The translations under genes and the position numbers were made by a program. Under the pieces are notes generated by a model. It saw only the letters and a list, made by a program, of their open reading frames with translations, was not told the origin of the DNA and searched no databases. From NCBI GenBank assembly GCA_028876655.1, contig JAGWRA010000244.1, positions 1-44,478 on the forward strand: 44,478 bases of DNA, written 5' to 3'. The stretch is from Acidobacteriota bacterium (GTDB taxonomy: Bacteria > Acidobacteriota > Vicinamibacteria > Vicinamibacterales > CAVVIG01). Shown piece after piece: positions 1 to 7,784 of the stretch (positions are counted from its first letter, which is position 1; the number at the start of each line of letters is the position of its first letter).

Positions 1-596
1 GCCAGGTTCTTCTGCAGCGAGGCGGCCACCTTCGGGTCCAGCGAGCCCTCGCCGGCCTTCGCAATCTGCTGCAGCCCCGCGATCGCCTTCTCGTAGTGCG
101 CCTCGGCCTGCTTCAGCTCGCCGGCCACCGATTCCGGCGTGGCCGGCGCGGCGCTGGCCTGCGACGCCGGGGCCGCGCCCGTGCTGGCCGTCACCGGGGC
201 CTGCCGGCCCCCCGGCCGCTCGATCAGCCAGACGATGGAGGCCGTGACGGTGATCAGGGCGAGGACCGCTGCCGCGGCGAGCCCGGCCTGCCAGGCGGGC
301 GACAGCCAGGCGCTCAGCCCGGCGCGCCGCGCCGGGACCGCCTGCGCGGGGCCGGCCGCCCGGATCGCGCCGCTCTCGGCCGCGATCCGCCGGGAGATCT
401 CCTGCCAGACGCGGGCCGGCGGCTGGAGCGGCTCGAACTGCCGCGCCGCGCCGTGGATCTGCCGGAGGTCGGCCACCAGCGCCCGGCACGCGGGGCAGTC
501 CGCGAGGTGCCGATCGACCTCGGCGCGCCGGCGCTCGTCGAGCGTGCCGTCCACGTAGTCGCCGATCGCCTCGGTATATCGATCGCAGTCCATCAT
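1..596 (-). CDS. zf-HC2 anti-sigma factor (partial, C-terminus off the window)
   Basis: The product is a membrane-anchored anti-sigma factor expected to hold the ECF sigma factor encoded just upstream in an inactive state. Reading on the minus strand, the protein opens with MMDCDRYTEAIGDYVDG and has a zinc-binding H-x3-C-x2-C motif at H30, C34 and C37, the hallmark of the zf-HC2/ZAS fold. One hydrophobic helix lies at about residues 103-125, followed by an Ala/Pro-rich linker and a helical, charged stretch that runs off the left edge of the window, so the C-terminal sensor part is incomplete (about 198 residues seen). The start lies 1 nt after the sigma-factor stop, so the two are co-transcribed and probably translationally coupled. 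Two ATG codons in tandem (596 and 593) make the exact start uncertain by one residue. Confidence 0.85.
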   Translation of the reverse strand, partial: MMDCDRYTEAIGDYVDGTLDERRRAEVDRHLADCPACRALVADLRQIHGAARQFEPLQPPARVWQEISRRIAAESGAIRAAGPAQAVPARRAGLSAWLSPAWQAGLAAAAVLALITVTASIVWLIERPGGRQAPVTASTGAAPASQASAAPATPESVAGELKQAEAHYEKAIAGLQQIAKAGEGSLDPKVAASLQKNL

Positions 597-597
597 G

Positions 598-1161
598 TCA
601 GTCACCCGCCGGCACGGTCTGGCGTCCGGCGAGATACGCCCGGATCTTCACGCGGGCCTTGTGCACCTGCGACTTCGAGGTGCCGGTGCTCACGCCCAGG
701 ATCGACGCCACCTCGTGGTGCTCGAACCCTTCCACGTCATGGAGCAGGAAGGCGGCGCGGCACCCGTCGGGCAGCTGGGCCACGGCCCGCTCGAGGTCCA
801 GCCGGGCCACCCCGTTGGCCGGCAGCGTCTGCGGCGACGCCGGGGCGCCGGGCCGCTCGTCGTCGAGCGAGTCGGTCAGCCGGTCGGTCCGCGCCCGCCG
901 GCTGCGGACGAAATCGAGGCAGACGTTCATGCCCAGCCGGTAGAGCCACGTCGCCAGGGCCGACTCGCCCTTGAACGTGTCGAGCTTCCGGTGGGCCAGC
1001 AGGAAGATCTCCTGCAGCAGGTCCTCCGCATCGGCGGAGGAGCCGGCCATCCGGTTCGCCAGGCTGTACAGGCGAGGGGCATGTTGCCTGTATAGCTCCT
1101 CGAAGGCCCCCAGATCGCCCGTCCGGCACCTGGCGACCAGCTCTGCGTCAGCCGTTCTCAC
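598..1161 (-). CDS. ECF-type RNA polymerase sigma factor (sigma-70 family, RpoE-like)
   Basis: This 187-residue protein is a group IV (extracytoplasmic function) sigma factor. Region 2 occupies about residues 10-80, with the helix AEDLLQEIFLLAHRKLDTF and the WLYRLGMNVCLDF segment. Region 4 lies at about 125-178, where SILGVSTGTSKSQVHKAR is the helix-turn-helix that reads the -35 element. The length is typical of the family. The start is GTG at 1161, supported by AGGAG six bases upstream; there is no competing ATG. It is followed after 1 nt by a zf-HC2 anti-sigma gene, the usual sigma/anti-sigma arrangement. A GGCAAC-N18-CGTCTAA element directly upstream suggests autoregulation. The regulon cannot be inferred from this window. 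Confidence 0.92.
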   Translation of the reverse strand: MRTADAELVARCRTGDLGAFEELYRQHAPRLYSLANRMAGSSADAEDLLQEIFLLAHRKLDTFKGESALATWLYRLGMNVCLDFVRSRRARTDRLTDSLDDERPGAPASPQTLPANGVARLDLERAVAQLPDGCRAAFLLHDVEGFEHHEVASILGVSTGTSKSQVHKARVKIRAYLAGRQTVPAGD

Positions 1162-1176
1162 GTGTCTCCTGTCTGC

Positions 1177-1207
1177 TTAGACGGGAACCCCTGCCGGAGG
1201 CGTTGCC
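1177..1207 (-). promoter_or_regulatory. Candidate autoregulated ECF promoter for the sigma/anti-sigma operon
   Basis: On the minus strand GGCAAC (1207-1202) is separated by 18 bp from CGTCTAA (1183-1177), which lies 15 bp before the GTG start of the ECF sigma gene. AAC-containing -35 boxes with CGTC-type -10 boxes are the common pattern for ECF promoters. The implied 5' leader is only about 9 nt and includes the AGGAG ribosome site. The assignment rests on pattern and position only. Confidence 0.4.
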
Positions 1208-1225
1208 TGCGGGGAAAAAAAGGTG

Positions 1226-1576
1226 TCAGCGGCGGCCCGGCCACCGGACGGCGTCGAGATGCCGGACGCGGCCGCCCGTGACCGTCAGCCCCTCGGCGGC
1301 GAGCAGGGCGCGTTTCAGTCCCTCCCGGCCGCCGTAGCCGCCGAGCCGCCCGCCGGCGGCGATCACGCGATGGCAGGGGACGTCGGGGCGGTGGCAGGTC
1401 CGCATGATGTTACCGACGGCCCGCCAGGCCCGCGGCCGGCCGGCCATCCGGGCGACGTCGCCGTAGGTGGCGACCCGGCCCGGGGGAATGCGGCAGACGA
1501 CGGCGAGCACCCGCAGGCCGAAGCGATCCCGGACGGAGGCGTCCGCCGCGTCGCGGCGTCGCGTGCCGGCGGGCAT
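1226..1576 (-). CDS. MGMT-family (Ogt C-terminal domain) DNA alkyltransferase-like protein
   Basis: The protein corresponds to the C-terminal DNA-binding and active-site domain of O6-alkylguanine-DNA alkyltransferases (116 residues; full-length Ada/Ogt proteins have an extra N-terminal ribonuclease-H-like domain). The winged-helix segment IPPGRVATYGDVARMAG is followed by the active-site motif PCHRVI with Cys68. The cysteine is retained, unlike alkyltransferase-like (ATL) proteins that carry Trp there, so alkyl transfer remains possible. RVIAAGGRLGGYGG matches the conserved stretch after the active site. The gene starts 6 nt after the stop of the outer-membrane protein gene, suggesting one transcript. 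Short MGMT-like proteins of this size are often annotated simply as MGMT family; activity versus lesion recognition cannot be decided here. Confidence 0.88.
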   Translation of the reverse strand: MPAGTRRRDAADASVRDRFGLRVLAVVCRIPPGRVATYGDVARMAGRPRAWRAVGNIMRTCHRPDVPCHRVIAAGGRLGGYGGREGLKRALLAAEGLTVTGGRVRHLDAVRWPGRR

Positions 1577-1582
1577 GCGGGA

Positions 1583-2386
1583 TCAGAACAGCAGACGGAT
1601 GCCGGCCCCGGCCTGCACGCCGCCTGCCTGCGTCGAGATGGACGGCTGGCCGCTCAGCGGGAGGCTGAGCGTGGCGCGGGTGAACCGCACCAGGCCGCCG
1701 AAGCCGATCGTCTTCGTGATCCGCCAGCTGAAGTCGGCGCCGACGTTGAAGCCGATCCCCGACTTGCTGACGCGCGTGAGGCCCGCGCTCGTGTAGGCCG
1801 CCGTGTCGTAGGGATACGACTCGCTGAAGTTGACGCTGCTGACCAGGTCCTGCTGCACGTAGAGGATCGAGGGCCCGCCGCTCAGCATCACGTCGAACCG
1901 GTCGTTGACCGGCACCAGGTACAGCGCGTCGATGTGCGTGCCGACCTCGGTCCGCTGCAGCGCGCTGGCGGTGCCGGTGATCGGCCGGAGCTGGCCGAAG
2001 TAGAACGGGTTCGGGATCTGGGCCTGCACCGAGGCATCGGTCTTCGACCGGGCGTAGGAGATCGCCACCCCGACGCCGAACCGGCCGTGCACGTGGACGC
2101 CGAGGCCGCCCTCGAGCAGCAGCGGCGACTTCGTGCCGTAGCTCACGTTGAGCGGCGCGCTCTCCTGGTAGATCTGGAGCGTGGAGCTCTGGCTGGGCGC
2201 CGAGCCGCCCCCCTGCACGCCGATGTCCACGCTCAGGCGGACCGTGTCGGCGCCCCATCCCGCGGCGGGGGCTGCCGCGCGGGCGGTGCTCGCGGCCGGC
2301 GGGGCGGCTGGAGGAGTCTGGGCGGCCGCGCCGGCGGCGCAGAACGCCACGGCGCAACAGGCGGAGACGATCGCTCGGACGCGCAT
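1583..2386 (-). CDS. Outer-membrane beta-barrel protein with signal peptide
   Basis: The 267-residue product begins with a cleavable signal peptide (MRVRAIVSACCAVAFCAAGAAA, likely cut before QTPP). A Pro/Ala-rich linker (to about residue 45) is followed by alternating hydrophobic/polar strands such as VRLSVDIGVQGGG, FGVGVAISYARSKTD and IGFNVGADFSWRI. It ends in a C-terminal phenylalanine after GAGIRLLF, the BAM-recognition signature of barrel proteins. The barrel is predicted from this pattern; no specific ligand can be named. The ATG overlaps the stop codon of the M4 metalloprotease gene by 1 nt (TGATG), implying translational coupling and a shared function or export context. It could be an OmpA/OmpW-like small barrel. 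Confidence 0.75.
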   Translation of the reverse strand: MRVRAIVSACCAVAFCAAGAAAQTPPAAPPAASTARAAAPAAGWGADTVRLSVDIGVQGGGSAPSQSSTLQIYQESAPLNVSYGTKSPLLLEGGLGVHVHGRFGVGVAISYARSKTDASVQAQIPNPFYFGQLRPITGTASALQRTEVGTHIDALYLVPVNDRFDVMLSGGPSILYVQQDLVSSVNFSESYPYDTAAYTSAGLTRVSKSGIGFNVGADFSWRITKTIGFGGLVRFTRATLSLPLSGQPSISTQAGGVQAGAGIRLLF

Positions 2387-3996
2387 CACTGGACTCCCAC
2401 GGCGTTCCAGGCCTGCTGGACCTGGGTGTATTCGTTGCTGCCCGCGCCGTAGAGATCCGACGCCGCCTGCAGCGTGGCGTTCCGGGCATCGATGAACTGC
2501 GCGTTCGACGTCAGCATGAACGCCCAGGCCCGGTAGAAGATCTTCGCCATCTCGTCGAGCTTCGCCATCCCGACGCCCTGCACCGTGATGCCCGACACCC
2601 GGTCGGTCCCGCCGTGCACCGCCAGGTAGAACGCATGGCTCACGATGGTCGAGTTGTAGTGCACGCCGCCGTTGTCGTAATCGGTGCCGATGTACTTCTC
2701 CAGGCTGTAGTGATCCGGGTAGCCGTTCGCCGCCGGATCCTGCAACGACCGGATGTAGCCGGGCGAGGTCAGCGTGACCTTCTCCCCGATCAGCCAGTCG
2801 GCCGTGGACGGCTGGGCCTCGAATTCGATGGCGGTCCCCATGATGTCGGAGAAGGCCTCGTTGAGCGCACCCGACTCGTCCTGTTCCACCAGTTGCGACG
2901 TGTAGTCGGTGACGCCGTGCGTCAGCTCGTGGCCCACCACGTCGAGGCCGCCCGACATGTAGTTGTACGAGACGCCGTCCCCGTCGCCATACAGCATGTA
3001 GCCGTTGCCCAGGTACAGCGCGTTGTTGATGTAGGTGCCGACGACCGTCGAGCTGAAGCGGCTGGCGTCGGCCCGCGCGAGCGGATGCACGATGCCGGTC
3101 ACCTGGTGGTTCGCGTCGTCCAGCCCCTTGCGCCCGAGCACCTTGTAATAGAAGTCGTAGACCATCCCCTGGAACGCATGGGCGTCGACCACCGCGCCGT
3201 CGGTCCAGGTGTTGGTCGAACTGGTGGCGATGTCCGCGTTGAAGACCTGGCCCGAGCTCAGGAAATCGTTGAACCGGGTGACGCTGCCGGCGAAGGTCAG
3301 CGTGAACGCCGCCGCGGGACGCAGGACGTCGATCGCCTGGTAGACCCCCGCCGCCTGGTTCACGCTCATCTTCTCGCGGTCGCCCGTCACGCCGGTCCCG
3401 ATGCCGATGGCGGGCGACGCGGTGTCCGCCACGACCTTGCTGATGTGCCGGACGACCGTGCCGCTCTTCGCATCGACGTAGTACTGCTCGATGTCCCACG
3501 GGCTCCGGACTTCGACCTGCCAGGCGAGTACGTAGCGCGAGCCGGCCATCGGCAGGACGCCCAGCACCGGATCGCCCGACGCCACGGCATTGGCGCCCTG
3601 GGCCGCGACCGCCGCCTTCGAGGCCGCCGCCGCCGTGATGGCCGGCTGCGTGCCGATGTCGATGCCCGTGAAGTACCGCCCGAACACGCTGACGACCGTG
3701 CCGTTGGCGACCTGCCGGACGATCTGGCCGCCGAAGACCGGCAGCCCCCGATAGGTCTGGTTCAGCCGCTCGTGCTCGCGGCTCGGCAGCACGGTGTCGC
3801 GCTGGATCCGGGAGAGGTCGAGCTGACCGTTCGACAGCATCGTGTCCACCCGGGCGTCCCAGGTGCCGAGCGACTGCCGCGTCGTCGCCACCGCCATCGA
3901 CTGTGCGACGGCCGGGGCCGGTGGAGTCTGCGCCGACGGGTGGACGCCCGCGAGGACGCCGACGGCCGTCAGCAGGGCAAGGACGCGCCATTTCAT
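2386..3996 (-). CDS. Secreted M4-family (thermolysin-like) zinc metalloprotease
   Basis: The 536-residue preproprotein is a thermolysin-family neutral protease exported through the inner membrane. It has a signal peptide (MKWRVLALLTAVGVLAGVHPSAQ), a long propeptide with FTP/PepSY-like segments up to about residue 200, then the catalytic domain. The zinc motif is H356-E-L-T-H360, and the third ligand E380 lies in GALNEAFSD, exactly the M4 arrangement. The C-terminal helical domain ends with the typical YTQVQQAWNAVGV. I chose the ATG at 3996 because upstream in-frame sequence has no signal peptide character. A 20-bp perfect palindrome at 4016-4035 and TATCCT at 4058-4053 lie in its leader. The gene is coupled to the downstream outer-membrane protein gene. 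Confidence 0.95.
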   Translation of the reverse strand: MKWRVLALLTAVGVLAGVHPSAQTPPAPAVAQSMAVATTRQSLGTWDARVDTMLSNGQLDLSRIQRDTVLPSREHERLNQTYRGLPVFGGQIVRQVANGTVVSVFGRYFTGIDIGTQPAITAAAASKAAVAAQGANAVASGDPVLGVLPMAGSRYVLAWQVEVRSPWDIEQYYVDAKSGTVVRHISKVVADTASPAIGIGTGVTGDREKMSVNQAAGVYQAIDVLRPAAAFTLTFAGSVTRFNDFLSSGQVFNADIATSSTNTWTDGAVVDAHAFQGMVYDFYYKVLGRKGLDDANHQVTGIVHPLARADASRFSSTVVGTYINNALYLGNGYMLYGDGDGVSYNYMSGGLDVVGHELTHGVTDYTSQLVEQDESGALNEAFSDIMGTAIEFEAQPSTADWLIGEKVTLTSPGYIRSLQDPAANGYPDHYSLEKYIGTDYDNGGVHYNSTIVSHAFYLAVHGGTDRVSGITVQGVGMAKLDEMAKIFYRAWAFMLTSNAQFIDARNATLQAASDLYGAGSNEYTQVQQAWNAVGVQ

Positions 3997-4015
3997 CGAC
4001 CGTGTCTCCAGGAAG

Positions 4016-4035
4016 CGCCGGCGCGCGCGCCGGCG
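4016..4035. promoter_or_regulatory. 20-bp perfect palindrome in the leader of the M4 protease gene
   Basis: The sequence CGCCGGCGCGCGCGCCGGCG is its own reverse complement and sits 20 bp before the ATG at 3996, downstream of a possible -10 (TATCCT, 4058-4053). It could be an operator or an RNA hairpin. Alternating CG palindromes also arise easily at this GC content, so a regulatory role is only a possibility. Confidence 0.3.
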
Positions 4036-4126
4036 GGGAAAATCGTCCGACAAGGATAGCAGACGCCCCCGCGGCCCGCATCTCCCTTGCGGCCGCGGCC
4101 CTGCCCGCGCGGGCCGGACCGGCGCG

Positions 4127-5497
4127 TCAGAGGTGGGCCAGCGGATCGACGTCGTATTCCGCCGGATCGACCGGGGCGACGACGGCGGACGGCGACTCGC
4201 CGCCCTCGGCGGCTTCCCACAGCGCGCACTCACGGGGCGCCGCCGGCGTGCCGTCGGGCGCGAAGAGGATCCGGACGCGCGGGCGCCGCGGGTCGGCCGC
4301 CCGCACCTGAATCACGATGCCGATCTCGCCGGTGTCGAGCCGGACGAGCGTCCCCGGGGGGTAGATGCCCATCAACTGGGTGAAGCGACGCACCAGCCGC
4401 TGGTCGAACTGCTGGCCGTCGTTGCGCTGCAGGACGGCCAGGATCCGATCGGTCGGAAACGCCTCCTGGTACTTCCGCTGCGATCGCATCGCGTCGTAGA
4501 CGTCGGCGATGCTGCACAGCATCGTCCCGAGGTTCAGCGCCGAGCGGCCGATGCCGTCGGGATACCCGGTGCCGTCGAGCCGCAGGTGGTGCTCGAAGGC
4601 CACGACCGGGGCGAGGGCGGGCATTTCGGGGGTCTCGCGCAGGATCTCGGCGCCGTCGACGACGTGGCGCTTCATCACCCCGAATTCGGCCGGCGTCAGC
4701 CGATCCGGCTTGTTCAGGATGTCGGTCGGCGTCCGCACCTTTCCGATGTCGTGCATGAGGGCCGCGAGGCCGAACTCCCGCAGCAGCGGGCCGTCGATGC
4801 CCAGGCTGCGCGCCTGGGCCATGGTGAGGATGGAGACGTTCACCATGTGCGTGAACGTGTAGTCGTCGTACCGCTTGAGTGCCGTGAGGGCGACGAGTGC
4901 CGAACGGTTGCGGGCGACGGCGCGCGCGAGGCCGTCGATGGCCGCCCGGACGGCGGCCGGATCCGGGGCCTGCCCGCCGGCGGCCTGCCGCCAGACGGCG
5001 CCCGCCACCGAGACCGCCTCGCCATAGAGCTGGCGGAGGGTATCGGCGCCGGTGGCGTCCGCGGCCTGACCGGGACGATCGACCGCGACCCGGCCGACGC
5101 GGATGTGGGGGAAGGCGAGCCGCCCGGTCTCGTCACCCGACGTGGCGGCGAGGCCCGCCAGCGCGTCCACGAATCGCGACAGCTCCTCGTCGCTGACGCC
5201 GCGATCGAACGTCATCCGCTCGACGCCGGCCGCCCGGAGCCGCTTCATCAGGTCACCCAGCGTCTCGGACGCGCGGCTCACCGGGGCGCCCTGGACGACG
5301 AGCTCGTCGCCGACCAGCCCGACGGTCACCTGCGGCTGACGCGCCAGCAGGCTCGACAGGCTCGCGCCGAAGGCGGCGGCGTTGCGGCCGATGATCGGAT
5401 GGCCGGTCGTATAGAGCTGCGAGGCCCGCAGCGCAGCGGCCAGGCGGCGCGGCAGGTCCTCGGCGGCGGTTCCGGCGGGGCGGCTGTCTGGGGGCAT
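4127..5497 (-). CDS. HD-GYP domain protein (putative c-di-GMP phosphodiesterase), last gene of HEAT/HD-GYP operon
   Basis: The 456-residue protein has an N-terminal module (about residues 15-115; motifs LY at 28-29, HP at 33-34, GDELVVQG at 63-70, GVS at 100-102) shared with the three upstream genes. Next comes a helical linker, then an HD-GYP domain. The metal-binding HD dyad is H249-D250 in ALMHDIGKV, the second histidine pair is H303-H304, and GTGYPDG is present. HD-GYP enzymes hydrolyse cyclic di-GMP. The usual HHE is HHL here, so activity is likely but not certain. A PilZ-like beta segment (TLVRLDTGEIGIVIQV) follows, and the protein ends DVDPLAHL. No membrane segment is visible, so it is cytoplasmic. 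The start region lies in an ACGTNNN heptamer array with no Shine-Dalgarno. Confidence 0.9.
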   Translation of the reverse strand: MPPDSRPAGTAAEDLPRRLAAALRASQLYTTGHPIIGRNAAAFGASLSSLLARQPQVTVGLVGDELVVQGAPVSRASETLGDLMKRLRAAGVERMTFDRGVSDEELSRFVDALAGLAATSGDETGRLAFPHIRVGRVAVDRPGQAADATGADTLRQLYGEAVSVAGAVWRQAAGGQAPDPAAVRAAIDGLARAVARNRSALVALTALKRYDDYTFTHMVNVSILTMAQARSLGIDGPLLREFGLAALMHDIGKVRTPTDILNKPDRLTPAEFGVMKRHVVDGAEILRETPEMPALAPVVAFEHHLRLDGTGYPDGIGRSALNLGTMLCSIADVYDAMRSQRKYQEAFPTDRILAVLQRNDGQQFDQRLVRRFTQLMGIYPPGTLVRLDTGEIGIVIQVRAADPRRPRVRILFAPDGTPAAPRECALWEAAEGGESPSAVVAPVDPAEYDVDPLAHL

Positions 5498-5502
5498 GGG
5501 TC

Positions 5503-5547
5503 ACGTCCAACGTCCGACGTCTTCCTCTTTCTACGTTCTACGTTACG
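5503..5547 (-). repeat. ACGTNNN / CTACGTT heptamer tandem array
   Basis: On the plus strand the units ACGTCCA, ACGTCCG, ACGTCTT, CCTCTTT, CTACGTT and CTACGTT follow each other with a strict 7-bp period. The array fills the 45-bp gap between two operon genes and even supplies the TAA stop of the upstream HEAT-repeat gene. It is the same unit class as the longer array at 43035-43215. Confidence 0.75.
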
Positions 5548-7762
5548 AGTGTCGTCGTCTGTCCAACGCCCCGCGCGCCGCCGCGCGGACGCCGCGTGAG
5601 CCGCCAGCGGCGGCCTCGTCCAACGCGCGCCGGGCCTCGGGGCCGTCGATCCGGGCGAGCGCGTCGGCGGCCGCGGCCCGCAGCAGCCTGGTGCGGCGCG
5701 GCGCCCACCATTCTCCACGCTGGAGCGCCTCGCCGAGCGCCGGCACCCCGGCCGGGTCGCCGAGCGTGCCGAGCAGCTCGATCCCGCGCAGCGTCACGGC
5801 GCTCAGGGCGCGGTGATCCAGGGTGCGCACCAGATAGGCGACGAGCGGCGCCGGCTGTTCCTGCCGCAGCGATGCGAGGGCACCCATGATGCGGTCGCGC
5901 ACGCGCGGATCGCCGGTGGCCACCGCCCGGCCGACGAGCGCGCAGGCATCGTCGGTCCCGATCGCCAGGATGGCCCGCACGGCCTCCCGCTGGACGGCCG
6001 GCTCCTCGTCGCCGAGCAACGCCTCGAGATCCGCCAGCGCCTCGCTCCCCCCGAAGGCGCGCAGCAGGTAGGCGGCCGTCCGCCGCACCGAGGCGCTCGC
6101 CGAGTTCTTCAGCCGTTCCACCGCCTGGCGGCCGGTCCGGCCGTAGGCGAGGAGCAGCTCCGTCAGCCGCTGCTGCGCGCGACCGCGATCCTCTGTCGAC
6201 AGCGCGTCGGCCAGCGGGGGAATCGCGCGATCGCCCAGAGAGAGGTAGAGCGCCTTGACCTGCTCGAACGTCGCATCGTCCATCGTCTGCAGGTGGGCCA
6301 CCGTGTTGCTCATCATGGCGCCCCCGACCAGCCGGTCGAGGGCGTCGCTCGCGGCCGCCCGGTGCGTGTCCCGCCCCGCGGGTCCGGCCTCGGCCGTCAG
6401 GGCCCCGACCAGCTGGCCGGCCGCGGCGGCGTCGCCGACGAGCAGCAGTTCCTCGACCGAGCCGACCACCGAGGCGGCGATTCCTGCCCAGCGCCCGGGA
6501 TCGGCTTCGATGGCGATCAGATCGAGCAACAGCCGCTGGTCGAGCGTGCGGACCGCCGAGGGCGCCACCGTCCGCAGCCATCCCGCGATCTGCGCGGGAG
6601 CGTCGTCGCGGATCTGGTCGATCTCCACGGCCTGCGCGTGGGCGCCCGACAGTTCGCGGCTGTACGCGTCGCCGACGAACGGCGAGTCCGAGTAGGAACT
6701 GAGCAGCTGAGAGACGTCGTTCCACAGGTCCTCGAACCCCTCCTCGTCGGCGAGCGGCGAGGTGGCGAGTTCGTCGCGGACGAGGCGGAGCAGGCGCCGC
6801 CGGCGATCGTCGTCGGGGACCAGCGACCCGAACGCACGCACCAGCCGCGCACTCGCCGACCGGTCGGTGACGACCGCCCGGGCGACGAAGCGGCTGACGG
6901 CTTCGTCGGACGCCAGCTGCAGGATGCCGGCCCCGTCTGGTGGTCCGTCGTCCTCCGCCGGGCCGTCATACAGCCCGAGCACCAGGTCGGGCGGCAGCCC
7001 GGCGAGCACCTTGCTGGCGCCGTCGGCCAGGGCGGCCGACCGGTCGGCGCCGTCGTGCGGCACGCCGGCGATCCCGGCGAGCAGGCGACCGAGCGCCGCT
7101 GTCCGGGCGGCCGGGCCGTCACCGGCCGCCCGGCGGTCGATCTGCGCCGCCAGCTCGGCGAGGCGCGCGCCGGCGTCCGGGCCGCTCAGCAGGGCGCCGA
7201 GCGCGCCGGCATCGATCGGGATGCCGCCGCCGAGACAGGCCTCGATGATCGCCGCCCAGCCGGCCGGCTCGCCCCCGATCCGCTCCCGCAGGACGTCGGC
7301 GTAGTCGATCTCGACGAGGTCGAGGCCCTGGCCGCCGGCGGTGAGCCAGGCGCGGGCGAAGCCGCCTTCGGCGCGCACGGCCTCGGGTGACTGGCCGAGC
7401 AGGGCGAGGAACGGCTGCCAGGAGGGCGCCGCCATGTCGGGCTGGATCGTCAGGCCGCCGATGCCGTGCGCGTGCAGCAGGGCAGCGAACTCGCCGACGG
7501 CGGCGTCGCTGCGCTCGAGGCCCCGGCCGTCCACGCGCAGGTCGTCTGGCAGGACGGTCAGCCGGAGCGGGCCGTCGGCGACCGTGCGGCGGGTCAGATC
7601 GCCGAGGCGGCCGAGCGCGGTGCCGATGGCGGGGTGGCCCCCCGGGTAGAGCGCGACGGCGCGGGCGGCGGCGCGGCAGGCGCGCGCGAAGTCGATCAGG
7701 CGGTCGGCCTCGGCGGGTGCCAGGAGCGGCGCGGCGACGGACGGGTCGTTCAGATCGGGCAT
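5543..7762 (-). CDS. HEAT-repeat protein with shared N-terminal module (third gene of HEAT/HD-GYP operon)
   Basis: The 739-residue protein starts with the same N-terminal module as its operon partners (LY at 38-39, HP at 43-44, DDLRVDG at 73-79). A long alpha-helical middle follows. From about residue 500 there are HEAT/PBS-lyase-type repeats, for example SVRRTAAYLLRAFGGSEAL, AVQREAVRAILAIGTDDAC and RVRDRIMGALASL. Such solenoids are protein-protein scaffolds, and no catalytic motif is visible. No signal peptide or membrane helix is seen. It begins 22 nt after the upstream HD-GYP stop. Its TAA stop lies inside a heptamer repeat, so its exact C-terminus may have been set by repeat insertion. 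A scaffold or partner role for the HD-GYP proteins is inferred from linkage only. Confidence 0.85.
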   Translation of the reverse strand: MPDLNDPSVAAPLLAPAEADRLIDFARACRAAARAVALYPGGHPAIGTALGRLGDLTRRTVADGPLRLTVLPDDLRVDGRGLERSDAAVGEFAALLHAHGIGGLTIQPDMAAPSWQPFLALLGQSPEAVRAEGGFARAWLTAGGQGLDLVEIDYADVLRERIGGEPAGWAAIIEACLGGGIPIDAGALGALLSGPDAGARLAELAAQIDRRAAGDGPAARTAALGRLLAGIAGVPHDGADRSAALADGASKVLAGLPPDLVLGLYDGPAEDDGPPDGAGILQLASDEAVSRFVARAVVTDRSASARLVRAFGSLVPDDDRRRRLLRLVRDELATSPLADEEGFEDLWNDVSQLLSSYSDSPFVGDAYSRELSGAHAQAVEIDQIRDDAPAQIAGWLRTVAPSAVRTLDQRLLLDLIAIEADPGRWAGIAASVVGSVEELLLVGDAAAAGQLVGALTAEAGPAGRDTHRAAASDALDRLVGGAMMSNTVAHLQTMDDATFEQVKALYLSLGDRAIPPLADALSTEDRGRAQQRLTELLLAYGRTGRQAVERLKNSASASVRRTAAYLLRAFGGSEALADLEALLGDEEPAVQREAVRAILAIGTDDACALVGRAVATGDPRVRDRIMGALASLRQEQPAPLVAYLVRTLDHRALSAVTLRGIELLGTLGDPAGVPALGEALQRGEWWAPRRTRLLRAAAADALARIDGPEARRALDEAAAGGSRGVRAAARGALDRRRHS

Positions 7763-7784
7763 CGGACTGCGCGAGGAGCCGGTC

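Noticed and set aside
1209-1226. Poly-T run after the MGMT-like gene as intrinsic terminator
   Set aside because: The T-tract (minus strand, 1221-1215) is real but I could not find a stable hairpin immediately before it.
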